Below, piece after piece: positions 1 through 9,283 of a stretch of DNA of 64,000 nucleotides (position 1 is its first letter; each line of letters starts with the position of its first letter). Origin of the DNA: Flavobacterium degerlachei (GTDB taxonomy: Bacteria; Bacteroidota; Bacteroidia; Flavobacteriales; Flavobacteriaceae). The stretch lies in assembly GCF_900106645.1 (NCBI RefSeq), contig NZ_FNMV01000003.1:232238-296237 (forward strand), read 5' to 3'. The notes under the pieces were generated by a model that worked only from the letters and a program-made list of their open reading frames with translations, was not told the origin of the DNA and ran no database searches. The position numbers were made by a program, and so were the translations under genes.

Positions 1-1887
1 ACTGAAAATAATCCAAAGCTTCAAAACTTACCATATGAATATTTTGAGGAACTCATATTACCGTTATTAGACAATAAAATTTATCAAGCTTCGGTCCCGA
101 AAATTAAGAATATTTCCTTAAAAAACAAATTACTGAATGTAGATGTAATTTCACTCATCCTTTTCCCTGTTTTTATAAAAAATAAATTTCATGGTTTCCT
201 AGGTTTTGACAATACAGATAAAGAAAGAATTTGGTCAGAAGATGAAATTAAAATTCTACAAACTTTAGCACGAAATATTGCTTCATCTATTGAAAGTATC
301 TCTAATGAAACAGCCATTTTTGAAAGCGAAGAAAAATTTAGATTATTAGCCAACAATATACCTGGGACAGTCTACTTATCAGAAAATGATAAAGACCATA
401 CAAAACTATATCTCAATGACGAAATTGAAAAACTAACGGGATATAAGAAAGCTGATTTTCTAGAAAAGAGGATGATTTATACGGATTTAATTCATCCTGA
501 GGATGTTGAAATGACTATTCGTGAATCTACGGAAAGCTTATCAAAGTTTGAACCTTTCCATTTAACGTACCGCATCATTAATCGAAATGATGAAATTGTA
601 TGGGTTGAAGAATTTGGTGATGCCGTCATTAAAAACGGTAAAATAATTTATATTGAAGGTATCATGCTAGATATCACCAAAAGAAAGGAGGCCGAAAAAG
701 CAATTCAAGGACGCGATTATGCTGAGGCCGCAAATAAAGCAAAGTCTGAATTTTTAGCTAATATGAGCCATGAAATCAGAACACCGCTTAATGGTATTAT
801 TGGTTTTACTGATCTATTGATGAAAACGGAGCTGGGTGAAATTCAGCAAAAGCATATGATTACCGTCAATCAATCTGCCAATTCATTATTAGGAATTGTA
901 AATGACATCCTTGATTTCTCGAAAATTGAAGCCGGAAAACTTGATTTATATATAGAAAAATACAATGTCAAAGAATTATTAGATCAGATTATAGATTTAA
1001 TTTTTTATGAATCCAATCAAAAAAAATTAGCTCTAGAGCTTAACATAGCATCAGATATTCCAAAGTATTTTTGGGTAGATATTGTACGATTAAAGCAAAT
1101 TTTAATTAATCTTTTAGCAAATGCCGTAAAGTTTACTGAAAAGGGATTTGTGCGATTAGAGGTTACACTTATAGAAGAAATTGATAATTCTACTAATAGA
1201 ATCCGCTTTGCTGTAGTTGATTCGGGTATTGGTATTATGGAAAAAAATAAGGAGAAAATCTTTAAAGCTTTTTCACAAGAAGATAGCTCAACTACCAAGA
1301 AGTTTGGAGGTACAGGTCTCGGTCTGACAATCTCGAACAAACTGTTGGGGCTTATGGGAAGCCATTTAAATCTTAAAAGCGAAATTGGTGTTGGAAGTTC
1401 ATTTTATTTCGACGTAGATTTAAAAAGTACAAATACCCCTTCAGAAGTACAGCCATTGCTATCTAGTCCTGATTATGTGAGTAATGATATATTTCTAAAG
1501 ACTGATGCCAAATTTAAAAATTTAAAAGTAATGCTTGCTGAAGACAACAAAATCAACATGTTATTACTAAAGACTATAATAAAAAACATACTTCCACAGG
1601 CAATCATTTTTGAAATCCATAATGGCCAGGAAGCTATATTGAATTTTGAAACTTTGAATCCTGATATTATTTTTATGGATATTCAAATGCCCGTGATGAA
1701 TGGATATGAGGCTGTGACTGCAATACGGAAACTTAAACTAGGGAAAGACATTCCCATAATAGCGGTAACTGCCGGAACAGAAAAGGAAGAAAAAGAAAAA
1801 TGCATCAAAGTAGGAATGAATGATTATATTTCAAAACCTATTGCAAAGGGAATTATCGAAGAGACTCTAATTAAATGGATCACTTAA
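1..1887 (+). CDS. Hybrid sensor histidine kinase/response regulator (5' end outside window)
   Basis: The frame is open from base 1, so the gene begins upstream of the window; 628 codons are visible. Domains in order: the end of a GAF-like domain (residues about 50-97), a PAS/PAC domain (about 105-230), a HisKA domain whose phospho-acceptor is His257 in SHEIRTPLNGI, a HATPase domain with an N box (NLLANAVKF), DSGIGI and FGGTGLGL, and a receiver domain from about 509 with acceptor Asp560 in FMDIQMPVMNG. All catalytic motifs look intact. No transmembrane segment is visible in this part, so the protein may be a soluble phosphorelay kinase. The ligand and output are unknown, and no output domain follows the receiver. 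An internal ATG at 472 falls inside the PAS domain and is not a likely start. Confidence 0.93.
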   Translation, partial: TENNPKLQNLPYEYFEELILPLLDNKIYQASVPKIKNISLKNKLLNVDVISLILFPVFIKNKFHGFLGFDNTDKERIWSEDEIKILQTLARNIASSIESISNETAIFESEEKFRLLANNIPGTVYLSENDKDHTKLYLNDEIEKLTGYKKADFLEKRMIYTDLIHPEDVEMTIRESTESLSKFEPFHLTYRIINRNDEIVWVEEFGDAVIKNGKIIYIEGIMLDITKRKEAEKAIQGRDYAEAANKAKSEFLANMSHEIRTPLNGIIGFTDLLMKTELGEIQQKHMITVNQSANSLLGIVNDILDFSKIEAGKLDLYIEKYNVKELLDQIIDLIFYESNQKKLALELNIASDIPKYFWVDIVRLKQILINLLANAVKFTEKGFVRLEVTLIEEIDNSTNRIRFAVVDSGIGIMEKNKEKIFKAFSQEDSSTTKKFGGTGLGLTISNKLLGLMGSHLNLKSEIGVGSSFYFDVDLKSTNTPSEVQPLLSSPDYVSNDIFLKTDAKFKNLKVMLAEDNKINMLLLKTIIKNILPQAIIFEIHNGQEAILNFETLNPDIIFMDIQMPVMNGYEAVTAIRKLKLGKDIPIIAVTAGTEKEEKEKCIKVGMNDYISKPIAKGIIEETLIKWIT

Positions 1888-1923
1888 TTTATTAAAGAAA
1901 ACCGAGTGTCTTAATTATTTAAT

Positions 1924-1931
1924 TAAATTTG
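1924..1931 (+). promoter_or_regulatory. Putative -7 box, metalloprotease promoter
   Basis: TAAATTTG fits the Bacteroidetes TAnnTTTG -7 element and lies about 40 bases before the ATG at 1973. No clear TTG -33 element is seen. Confidence 0.4.
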
Positions 1932-1972
1932 GAAATCCATTATAACTTAACAATCAATTAAACAATACTATT

Positions 1973-2830
1973 ATGAAATGGCAAGGCAGACGGAAAAGCG
2001 ATAATTTAGAAGACAGAAGAGGAATGTCCTCTGGTGGGAAAACAATAGTAGGTGGTGGAATCATCGGGATTGTGATCTTATTATTAAATGTTTTTGGAGG
2101 TGAAAATGGTCAAATGGTGGGTAATATCTTAGAACAAACTCAAGGAAAACAGTCTGCACCAACAGAACAGAGAGACCTAACATCAAAAGAACTAGAAGAA
2201 CAAGATTTCATAAATGCTATATTAGTTGATAATGAGGATGTGTGGACTAAAATTTTCAATGAAAATAACCTCAATTATAAAAAACCAAATTTAGTCTTAT
2301 TTACTGGTGGAGTTGAAACTGAATGTGGTAACGCAACCTCAGATTCCGGACCTTTCTATTGTCCAGCTGATCAAAAGGTATATATGGATTTAGCCTTTTT
2401 TGAAGAATTAAAAACTCGTTTCGGAGCTCAAGGTGGTGATTTTGCCACTGCTTACGTAATTGCGCACGAAATAGGACATCATGTTCAAACCTTACTAGGA
2501 ACATCTAATAAAATGCGCCAAATGCAACAAGGTAAAAGTAAGGCTGAAGCCAATAAATTATCGGTAGCATTAGAGTTGCAGGCTGATTTTTATGCTGGTG
2601 TTTGGACCCATTACAATCAAAAAATGAATAATATATTAGAGGATGGTGACATTGATGAAGCTTTGAGTGCTGCACATGCTGTAGGGGATGATGCCATACA
2701 GTCAAAAATGCAGGGGCATATCGTTCCTGAATCCTTTACTCATGGAACATCTGAGCAAAGAAAATACTGGTTTATGAAAGGCTATAAAACTGGAGACATC
2801 GAACAAGGAAACACTTTTGACGAAATATAA
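1973..2830 (+). CDS. YpfJ-family neutral zinc metallopeptidase
   Basis: This is a 285-residue membrane-anchored putative zinc protease. A basic N-terminus is followed by one transmembrane segment (about residues 24-43) and a long extracytoplasmic domain. The zinc motif HEIGHH is at residues 165-170, and a downstream ELQADFYAG segment (about 201-209) supplies the likely third ligand. The CxxxxxxxSGPFYCP region matches the Zn_peptidase (YpfJ) family, and length and order are normal for it. The substrate of the family is not established. The gene is alone, with a promoter-like box before it and a strong terminator after it. Confidence 0.88.
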   Translation: MKWQGRRKSDNLEDRRGMSSGGKTIVGGGIIGIVILLLNVFGGENGQMVGNILEQTQGKQSAPTEQRDLTSKELEEQDFINAILVDNEDVWTKIFNENNLNYKKPNLVLFTGGVETECGNATSDSGPFYCPADQKVYMDLAFFEELKTRFGAQGGDFATAYVIAHEIGHHVQTLLGTSNKMRQMQQGKSKAEANKLSVALELQADFYAGVWTHYNQKMNNILEDGDIDEALSAAHAVGDDAIQSKMQGHIVPESFTHGTSEQRKYWFMKGYKTGDIEQGNTFDEI

Positions 2831-2852
2831 TAAATTGTAATTCAATTCAAAC

Positions 2853-2886
2853 AAAAAAAATCGGGACTCACTCCCGATTTTTTTTG
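2853..2886 (+). terminator. Rho-independent terminator after the metalloprotease
   Basis: The stem AAATCGGGA / TCCCGATTT with loop CTCAC is followed by a T run. Confidence 0.85.
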
Positions 2887-3064
2887 TTTATACACCTCTC
2901 CTACAATGCTATAAAATCATATTTAAAGGGACATACAAGATTATTTAAAAACCATTCCTCGACACTTTTGGGACAACCGACGATATCAATATACCACTAG
3001 ACTTATAAAAATAATGACACTTCTTTATATCGATAACTTTACACGAAATAAATTAGTAAACAAA

Positions 3065-3451
3065 ATGAAAAAGCCAAATCAAATAGGTATATGGATGGAT
3101 GATTCAATTGCCTTCCTAATAGAATTTACTACAAAACCTTTTGAAATTCAAACGATTGTATCTGAGTTCGTAGCAGGAGGAAAAAAATCAAGTCATTTAA
3201 ACGAAAACGAATCACTAAGTAGTTCTAAAGCAACTATCTTAAATAAACATTTCAGTAAAATTGGAAAGGCTATACTCAAATATAACGAAATAGTACTTTT
3301 TGGCCCTACTGAAGCAAAATTAGATTTTTTTGACTTCTTAAGTGAAGATGAGCGCTTTTTGAAATTAAAAGTAGAAATAAAAGATGCAGATAAAATGAAT
3401 GTTAACCAACAACATGATTTTATAAAAGAGTACTTCGGAAAAGATTTATAA
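3065..3451 (+). CDS. Conserved hypothetical protein (128 aa)
   Basis: I do not recognise this gene with certainty. The frame opens at 3014, but the ATG at 3065 (MKKPNQIGIWMDDS) is the better start because a promoter-like TAACTTTA sits inside the 5' extension. The product is soluble and lysine-rich, with no signal peptide. The IGIWMDDSIAFLIEF opening and the later ILKYNEIVLFGPTEAK strand vaguely recall the bacterial eRF1-like (host-attachment/release-factor-like) fold, in which short beta strands lead to a conserved GPxxAK turn. That is a weak inference. The gene stands alone between a terminator and a long AT-rich spacer. Confidence 0.6.
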   Translation: MKKPNQIGIWMDDSIAFLIEFTTKPFEIQTIVSEFVAGGKKSSHLNENESLSSSKATILNKHFSKIGKAILKYNEIVLFGPTEAKLDFFDFLSEDERFLKLKVEIKDADKMNVNQQHDFIKEYFGKDL

Positions 3452-3865
3452 CACTTTAAATTAACATCTAATTCAACCAACTCAAATCAAACTTCGATTG
3501 GAGCTATATTTAACGATTTGACAAAGAGATACTGTAACAGTGGATTACTAAATATCATATTATAAACCTACTAACATACAGATTCCAAAAGTACCAGCTA
3601 TTACAACTCTAATAAAATCCAAAAAAAAATATAAGATACTATTCTTGAAATTTTCATTTAGCTAATATGAAGTGTCCTTTTATTTTTAGTTTTAAATTTT
3701 CCTTACCACCATCTCCCCTACTTCTTTTGTCTAGGATTAAAACGAAATACTACTTTATACTAAAACAAAGTCAAACAATCAAAAGCAGATCGGAAAAATT
3801 AGCAGTATCTTTGCCAGCTTAAGGAAGTAAGCTAAATAATAGCGTTTACTTCATAAATATAATTT
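3452..3865. other. Intergenic spacer before rhlE
   Basis: These 414 AT-rich bases contain no convincing open frame. Only the promoter-like box at 3806 and a small ACTGT-A-ACAGT hairpin stand out. Confidence 0.6.
3806..3813 (+). promoter_or_regulatory. Putative -7 box of rhlE
   Basis: TATCTTTG matches TAnnTTTG and lies 53 bases before the helicase ATG. That leaves a leader of about 45 bases, such as is often seen for cold-responsive RNA helicases. Confidence 0.55.
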
Positions 3866-5152
3866 ATGTCATTTAACTCATTAGGCTTATCTGATGCTTT
3901 ATTAAAAGCCATCAGCAAAAAAGGATATACAACTCCTTCACCTATACAACAAAAAGCAATTCCACCAATTTTAGAAGGTAAAGATGTATTGGCATCTGCA
4001 CAAACAGGAACAGGAAAAACAGCAGGTTTCACACTACCAATATTACAAATATTATCGCAAGGAAAGGACTTAAGTCACAGACCTATTCGTGCCTTAATAC
4101 TAACACCTACAAGAGAGTTAGCAGCTCAAATATTGGCTAACATAAAAGAATACAGTGAATTTTTAGATTTACGCTCTGCCGTTATTTTTGGAGGTGTAAA
4201 CCAAAAACCACAGGTGGCACAACTACGACAAGGTGTCGATATTTTAGTAGCCACTCCTGGTCGATTAATCGATTTACAAAATCAAGGTTTAATCACACTT
4301 TCTAAAGTTGAAATCCTAGTCTTGGATGAAGCAGACCGTATGTTAGACATGGGTTTTTTGAGAGATATTGAACGTATAATGAAAGTATTACCTGTAAAAA
4401 GGCAAAACTTGATGTTTTCAGCAACCTTTTCAAAAGATATAAAGAAATTGGCAATGGGAATTTTGCATAAACCAGTTCAGGTTGAAGCTACACCCGAAAA
4501 TACTACAGTAGACGCCATTACTCAAAAAGTGTATCCTGTTGCAAAAGAGAAAAAAACAGAATTAATTATCAAATTGATTACTGAGGGAAACTGGAAACAG
4601 ATTTTAGTCTTTACACGTACCAAACAAGGTGCAAATAAACTGACTGAAGCGATGATTAGTTCTGGTATTCAAGCAGCAGCGATTCACGGTAACAAAGGAC
4701 AGGGCGCACGTACCAAAGCTTTAGCTGGCTTTAAAAACGGAAGCCTAACTGCTTTAGTTGCTACAGATATTGCGGCTCGTGGTTTAGATATTCCATTATT
4801 ACCACATGTTGTGAACTTTGAATTACCTAATATTCCTGAAGATTATGTACACCGTATAGGTAGAACGGGAAGAGCTGGGGCAAATGGAGAAGCGATTTCT
4901 TTATTCAGTCCAGACGAAACCGTTTTCTTACGTGATATCGAGAAATTGATTGGTATGAAATTACCAAAAGAAAACATACAAGGTTTTGAACCAGACCCGA
5001 AAGCTTCAACCGAACCAATTAAACAAGGTCAAGGTAGACAACAACGCAATTCAACTCCTAGAAAACCAAAAGCGGAAAACACAAGCCGAAGTAGCAGTAA
5101 TAGCTTTGGTCCAAGACGTCCTAGTCAAAATACTGATAGACGTTCCAACTAA
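3866..5152 (+). CDS. rhlE: DEAD-box ATP-dependent RNA helicase, RhlE type
   Basis: This 428-residue cytoplasmic helicase probably remodels rRNA or mRNA structure. The motifs are complete: a Q motif (Phe3 and [10 protein letters not shown]), motif I AQTGTGKT (45-52), PTRELA (81-86), TPGR (130-133), DEAD (154-157), SAT (185-187), and the C-terminal domain with [10 protein letters not shown] and [10 protein letters not shown]. The tail after about residue 375 is basic, glutamine- and serine-rich and low in complexity, like the RNA-binding tails of RhlE proteins. Family members are often cold-induced. The gene has its own promoter-like box and no operon partner. Confidence 0.93.
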   Translation: MSFNSLGLSDALLKAISKKGYTTPSPIQQKAIPPILEGKDVLASAQTGTGKTAGFTLPILQILSQGKDLSHRPIRALILTPTRELAAQILANIKEYSEFLDLRSAVIFGGVNQKPQVAQLRQGVDILVATPGRLIDLQNQGLITLSKVEILVLDEADRMLDMGFLRDIERIMKVLPVKRQNLMFSATFSKDIKKLAMGILHKPVQVEATPENTTVDAITQKVYPVAKEKKTELIIKLITEGNWKQILVFTRTKQGANKLTEAMISSGIQAAAIHGNKGQGARTKALAGFKNGSLTALVATDIAARGLDIPLLPHVVNFELPNIPEDYVHRIGRTGRAGANGEAISLFSPDETVFLRDIEKLIGMKLPKENIQGFEPDPKASTEPIKQGQGRQQRNSTPRKPKAENTSRSSSNSFGPRRPSQNTDRRSN

Positions 5153-5209
5153 GAAATTAAATTTCCTTTTTTTTAGGAGCAGAATGACTTCGTTTTTTTA
5201 GACGTCTTC

Positions 5210-5282
5210 TCCCGCTATACACTACAATCCTTGTGAGGGCTAAACACTAGCCCACACAGGGATTTTCGTTTCTATCGGGGCT
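5210..5282. repeat. REP-like imperfect palindrome
   Basis: The inner arms CCTTGTGAGGGCTA and TAGCCCACACAGG fold around AACAC. The outer arms (CCCGCTATACACTACAATCC and GGATTTTCGTTTCTATCGGGG less its last base) extend the pairing to about 70 bases. It lies in the 350-base gap after rhlE, which holds no gene. The layout resembles dispersed palindromic elements in flavobacterial genomes, but only one copy is visible here. It may also act as the rhlE terminator. Confidence 0.5.
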
Positions 5283-5431
5283 ATTTAGAGCGCTTAATTT
5301 TCAATAATAACATTTTATAGATAGATCTCACAATTCTAAAACACTAAGTTAATTTGTAATAAAAATATTATTTATATATTTGATACTAATTCGCTACGCT
5401 ATAGTGGCTATAGAATATTGATTATATGTAA

Positions 5432-5860
5432 GTTAGGTGCAAGCACCGTGAGACCGAGCAGAACTCAAAAAATAATGCAACATTGGTAAATTTGAATATC
5501 ATATGAAAAGTACAATTGACAATGTAGAAATAGACGAAATTGAAAATTATCTATCCTACATTCGTCCGCCAGAAGAAATTAGGGAAAAACTTGATATTTC
5601 TTATCGAATAGAAAAACAAAGTGTAATTATTTTTGAAATTCGACCAAATTGGCAAGACGAAAATATTAAAATGCATATCGACATGGTTAAATCTACTTTC
5701 GTAAAAAAAGATAATAACTGGAAAGTTTATTGGAAACGAGCGGATTTGAAATGGCACTTATATAAACCAAATCCAATTGTTCCAAACTTACTCGATTTTA
5801 TAAGACTAATTGAGAAAGATGAGTATGGTTGTTTTTGGGGATAATAAGCCAACACCTAAC
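5432..5860. other. Integron-cassette-like unit around the DUF3024 gene
   Basis: GTTAGGTG at 5432-5439 matches the attC R' core (GTTRRRY). CACCTAAC at 5853-5860 contains the R'' core (RYYYAAC). They form an inverted pair enclosing a single small gene, as in a gene cassette. No integrase and no second R' core downstream of 5860 are visible, so this is at most a remnant. Confidence 0.3.
5503..5844 (+). CDS. DUF3024 family protein
   Basis: This is a 113-residue soluble protein of unknown function. The family is recognised by RPPxEIREKLDISYR near the start, the basic core YWKRADLKWHLY (about residues 80-91) and the C-terminal EDEYGCFWG-like ending, here EKDEYGCFWG. Length is normal for the family. 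The ATG at 5503 opens the frame. The gene stands alone, and its flanks look unlike other spacers in the window: a GGTGC-AA-GCACC hairpin and GTTAGGTG upstream, CACCTAAC downstream. This suggests horizontal arrival as a single-gene unit. Confidence 0.85.
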   Translation: MKSTIDNVEIDEIENYLSYIRPPEEIREKLDISYRIEKQSVIIFEIRPNWQDENIKMHIDMVKSTFVKKDNNWKVYWKRADLKWHLYKPNPIVPNLLDFIRLIEKDEYGCFWG

Positions 5861-5969
5861 ATCGCATTTCCGTGCCCATTCCAATAATAAATCCCATTAC
5901 GTGAGCAAATAATGTGATTCCTCATTTTCAGGAATGATAAAATAGTGTGTATTTATACTTAACTCTAAA

Positions 5970-7505
5970 TCACCCCAACCAACCATCACGATCTAAACTA
6001 CGATACTGAATTGCTTCGGCAATATGGGACGAAACTACTGTAGGAGCAGCATCAAGGTCAGCGATAGTTCTAGCTACCTTCAATATCCTGTCGTAGGCCC
6101 TAGCCGAAAGATTCAGTCGTTCCATTGCAGTCTTTAACAATTGTTTAGAAACATCATCAAGAGCACAATATTCTCTAATGTGTTTGGTATTCATTTGGGC
6201 ATTATAATGTATGTTTTCCATATGCTCAAAACGTGCGGATTGTAATTCTCTTGCTGCAGTCACTCTTTTTCTTATATCGACGCTGCTCTCCGCCTTTTGA
6301 TCATCTGATAATTTTTCGAAAGGAACTGGAGTCACTTCGATATGAATATCGATTCGATCCAATAAAGGTCCAGAAATTTTGCTCAAATAACGTTGCATTT
6401 CGTGTGGTGAAGATGTTTGTGGAGAATCTGGATCATTAAAAAAACCACTCGGACTGGGATTCATACTCGCAACTAACATAAAGGACGATGGATAAGTCAC
6501 GGTAAACTTCGCTCTCGATATTGTCACTTCCCTATCTTCTAATGGTTGACGCATCACTTCGAGAACATCCCTTTTAAATTCTGGTAATTCATCAAGAAAT
6601 AAAACTCCGTTATGAGCCATAGAAATTTCTCCTGGTTGCGGGTAACTTCCACCGCCAACAAGTGCAACATTCGAAATAGTATGATGTGGACTCCTAAAAG
6701 GCCTTTGATTCATTAAACCAACTTCCTTCAGCTTACCGGCAACGCTATGGATTTTTGTTGTTTCTAAAGCTTCTCGCAAAGTCATAGGAGGTAAAATACT
6801 TGGTAAACGTTTGGCCAACATCGTTTTTCCAGCACCGGGAGGACCTATGAGAATAATATTGTGTCCCCCTGCTGCTGCAATTTCCATACATCTCTTTATA
6901 GACTCTTGGCCTTTTACGTCACTGAAATCAAACTCAGGAAAATCAAGATCTTTATAAAATTCGGCTCTAGTATCTATTGTTGTTGGTTCTAAATTTCCTT
7001 TTCCTTCCAGAAAATCAATCACTTCCTGAACATTCTCAACACCATATACGTCTAACCCAGCCACGATAGCTGCTTCTTTCACATTCTGTTTTGGCAGGAA
7101 AAAACCTTTAAAACCTTCCTCTTTTGCTTTTATTGCAATAGGCAAAGCGCCGCGGATGGGTTGTAAACTTCCATCAAGGGAAAGCTCACCCATTATAACA
7201 TATTTATCTATGTCTTTAGCCTCAATTTGTTGGGAAGCCACTAGTATTCCTATTGTTAAAGTCAAATCATAGGCTGAACCTTCTTTCCTTAAATCGGCAG
7301 GAGCCATATTAATAGTTATCTTTTTTCCAGGCATAGAATAACCATTATTTTTTAGAGCAGCAGCAATTCGATAGCTACTTTCCTTTATGGCATTATCTGG
7401 CAAACCCACTAAGTGATAGCCAATTCCCTTATCGATATTCACTTCTACCGTGATTGTTGTGGCTTCTACTCCAAAGACTGCGCTTCCAAAAACTTTAACT
7501 AGCAT
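5970..7505 (-). CDS. comM: ComM/YifB-family AAA+ ATPase (Mg-chelatase-like)
   Basis: This 511-residue cytoplasmic ATPase belongs to the family whose characterised ComM members are hexameric helicases promoting branch migration during natural transformation. The N-terminal domain (1-170, with the VGLPDNAIKES and INMAPADLRKEGSAYDL signatures) is followed by a Mg-chelatase AAA+ domain with Walker A GPPGAGKT (221-228), Walker B VLFLDELPEF (301-310) and sensor region SMNPSPSGFF. A C-terminal Mg_chelatase_C domain carries LSARAYDRILKVARTIADL. Length and motifs are normal. It is convergent with the DUF3024 gene and divergent from the oxidoreductase. A role in DNA uptake here is inferred from the family. 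Confidence 0.93.
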   Translation of the reverse strand: MLVKVFGSAVFGVEATTITVEVNIDKGIGYHLVGLPDNAIKESSYRIAAALKNNGYSMPGKKITINMAPADLRKEGSAYDLTLTIGILVASQQIEAKDIDKYVIMGELSLDGSLQPIRGALPIAIKAKEEGFKGFFLPKQNVKEAAIVAGLDVYGVENVQEVIDFLEGKGNLEPTTIDTRAEFYKDLDFPEFDFSDVKGQESIKRCMEIAAAGGHNIILIGPPGAGKTMLAKRLPSILPPMTLREALETTKIHSVAGKLKEVGLMNQRPFRSPHHTISNVALVGGGSYPQPGEISMAHNGVLFLDELPEFKRDVLEVMRQPLEDREVTISRAKFTVTYPSSFMLVASMNPSPSGFFNDPDSPQTSSPHEMQRYLSKISGPLLDRIDIHIEVTPVPFEKLSDDQKAESSVDIRKRVTAARELQSARFEHMENIHYNAQMNTKHIREYCALDDVSKQLLKTAMERLNLSARAYDRILKVARTIADLDAAPTVVSSHIAEAIQYRSLDRDGWLG

Positions 7506-7699
7506 CTGCGATTATTTTTATTAAAAATAATGAATTTTCACATACCAAAATAAAAATTAATCCAACTGATTTGATAAAAATTTCTGCGCCATAATTAACG
7601 TACTCAGCTGATAATCTTGTAATAAAAAAAGATTATTATTAAAGTCAATCTTATCATTTTAAATTAATTTTAGTGTTGTTAATTTTTAATATAAAAGCT

Positions 7700-8902
7700 A
7701 TGGATTTAAAATCTGGATTGCCATTCTGGCTAATAAAAAATGGACTGACTGATGATTACTTGACATTAGACACAAATATTGAAACTGAAATTTTGATAAT
7801 CGGCTCAGGTATTACAGGTGCCCTAACAGCGCACTTTTTATGTGATGCAGGAGTCAAATGTGTAATTGTTGATAAAAGAATGTCATCTACAGGAAGTACA
7901 ACTGCAAGCACTGCCCAATTACAATACGAAATTGACACCTATCTATTTGATTTAATAGATAAAGTAGGTGAAGTGAATGCGGTTAAAGCGTATAAAAAAT
8001 GTTTAGAGTCCATTTATACTTTAGAAAAAATTATAAAAAAACTTAAAATTGACGGCCACTTTAATTGGAGATCCAGTTTGTATATTGCTTCAAATGCCGC
8101 GGGATTCAAAGATTTAGAAAAGGAATATGAAATCAGGAAGAAACATAAGCTTCCTGTTACTTTGTTGAACCAAAAGCAACTCAAAAGCAAATTTAACATT
8201 GACAAAAAAGGAGCTTTATACAATGATTGCTCAGCACAAATCGACACCTTTAAACTTTGCAATGAGATTCTGGATTATCATAAAAAGCACTCTGGACTAT
8301 TAGTTTACAGTCATACTGAAATTGTGAAAATCGAAAATAAAAAAGGCTATATCCTTGCACATACAGAGAAAAAGAACACTATTAAAGCAAAAAAAATTGT
8401 GGCAGCACCCGGTTTTGAGTCGGAGAAATTATTGAAAGAGAAAGTAATGCAACTAAACTCGACTTATGTGATTGTTAGTAAACCAATGAAAGAGGATGAA
8501 TTTTGGCAAGAAAAATGTTTGATTTGGGAAACAGCACGGCCTTACATTTATATAAGAACTACTGAGGACAATAGAATTATGGTAGGCGGTTTTGATGAAC
8601 CTTTTCAGGATCCTAAACGAAGAGACAAACTGATGGAGAAAAAAAATGAAGCCATTATAAAACGTTTCAAAAAGTTCTTTCCTGACAGTAAAATTGAGAT
8701 CGATTTTTATTGGTGCGGAACCTTTGGAGAAACTAAAGATGGTTTGCCGTTCATAGGCGAACATAAAGACCATCCCAATATGTACTTTGCACTAGGTTAT
8801 GGAGGAAACGGAATTACATTTAGTGTCATTGCTGCTGAGATGATTAAAGATCTATATGTAGGTAATCCAACAGATGCTGATTTATTCGCTTTTGACAGAT
8901 AA
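7700..8902 (+). CDS. FAD-dependent oxidoreductase, DAO family
   Basis: This 400-residue flavoprotein belongs to the D-amino-acid oxidase/glycine oxidase/PuuB-like family. The dinucleotide motif IIGSGITGALTAHFL (about 33-47) is followed by an acidic strand end (VDKR). The C-terminal FAD motif has GLPFIGEHKDHPNMYFALG and GYGGNGITFS. The frame opens with a GTG at 7673, but the ATG at 7700 is preferred because the extension is AT-rich and hydrophobic with no family counterpart. No Rieske domain follows, although some relatives have one. The substrate is unknown; a D- or secondary amine is possible. It has no close operon partner. Confidence 0.82.
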   Translation: MDLKSGLPFWLIKNGLTDDYLTLDTNIETEILIIGSGITGALTAHFLCDAGVKCVIVDKRMSSTGSTTASTAQLQYEIDTYLFDLIDKVGEVNAVKAYKKCLESIYTLEKIIKKLKIDGHFNWRSSLYIASNAAGFKDLEKEYEIRKKHKLPVTLLNQKQLKSKFNIDKKGALYNDCSAQIDTFKLCNEILDYHKKHSGLLVYSHTEIVKIENKKGYILAHTEKKNTIKAKKIVAAPGFESEKLLKEKVMQLNSTYVIVSKPMKEDEFWQEKCLIWETARPYIYIRTTEDNRIMVGGFDEPFQDPKRRDKLMEKKNEAIIKRFKKFFPDSKIEIDFYWCGTFGETKDGLPFIGEHKDHPNMYFALGYGGNGITFSVIAAEMIKDLYVGNPTDADLFAFDR

Positions 8903-9094
8903 CAATTGCATAAATATGGTTAAAAAACAAAAGGATTTTTTTAATTATAAATTCTATTATGGGCTTTCAATTTTTAGTTTTTAAGGCCCCAAAAACCAAT
9001 TTAAATACGCAATTTAAAACTCAAAAATGATTTTATTAAAAAGTAAGCACTTTCCAGTTATTTGCATTTTCAGCCCTTTTTGGATATATTTTCT

Positions 9095-9102
9095 TATATT
9101 TG
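9095..9102 (+). promoter_or_regulatory. Putative -7 box of the symporter/racemase operon
   Basis: TATATTTG is a full match to TAnnTTTG, 182 bases before the symporter ATG, implying a leader of about 175 bases. The 381-base gap 8903-9283 otherwise holds no convincing gene. It does contain a 14-bp palindrome at 9214. Confidence 0.5.
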
Positions 9103-9213
9103 CCGAGATTTAATTGATTTTTTGGACCAAAACATGAATTATCGCTAACATTTAGCAAGCGTCCTTTCAACGATTTCATAGCCATGAAATCTACTTTAAA
9201 ATCACCATTTAAT

Positions 9214-9227
9214 TGCAGCATGCTGCA
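9214..9227. promoter_or_regulatory. Perfect 14-bp palindrome in the operon leader
   Basis: TGCAGCATGCTGCA reads the same on both strands and lies 57 bases before the ATG at 9284. It is a candidate operator or leader hairpin. No regulator is visible next to it. Confidence 0.35.
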
Positions 9228-9283
9228 CCTTTTGCCATTTGGAAAAATTCCATTCGCAGGCTTCAAAATAATCCGATTACAAT

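Noticed and set aside
472..1887. Taking ATG 472 as the start of the kinase
   Set aside because: The same frame is open to base 1 and encodes GAF and PAS sequence, so the ATG is internal.
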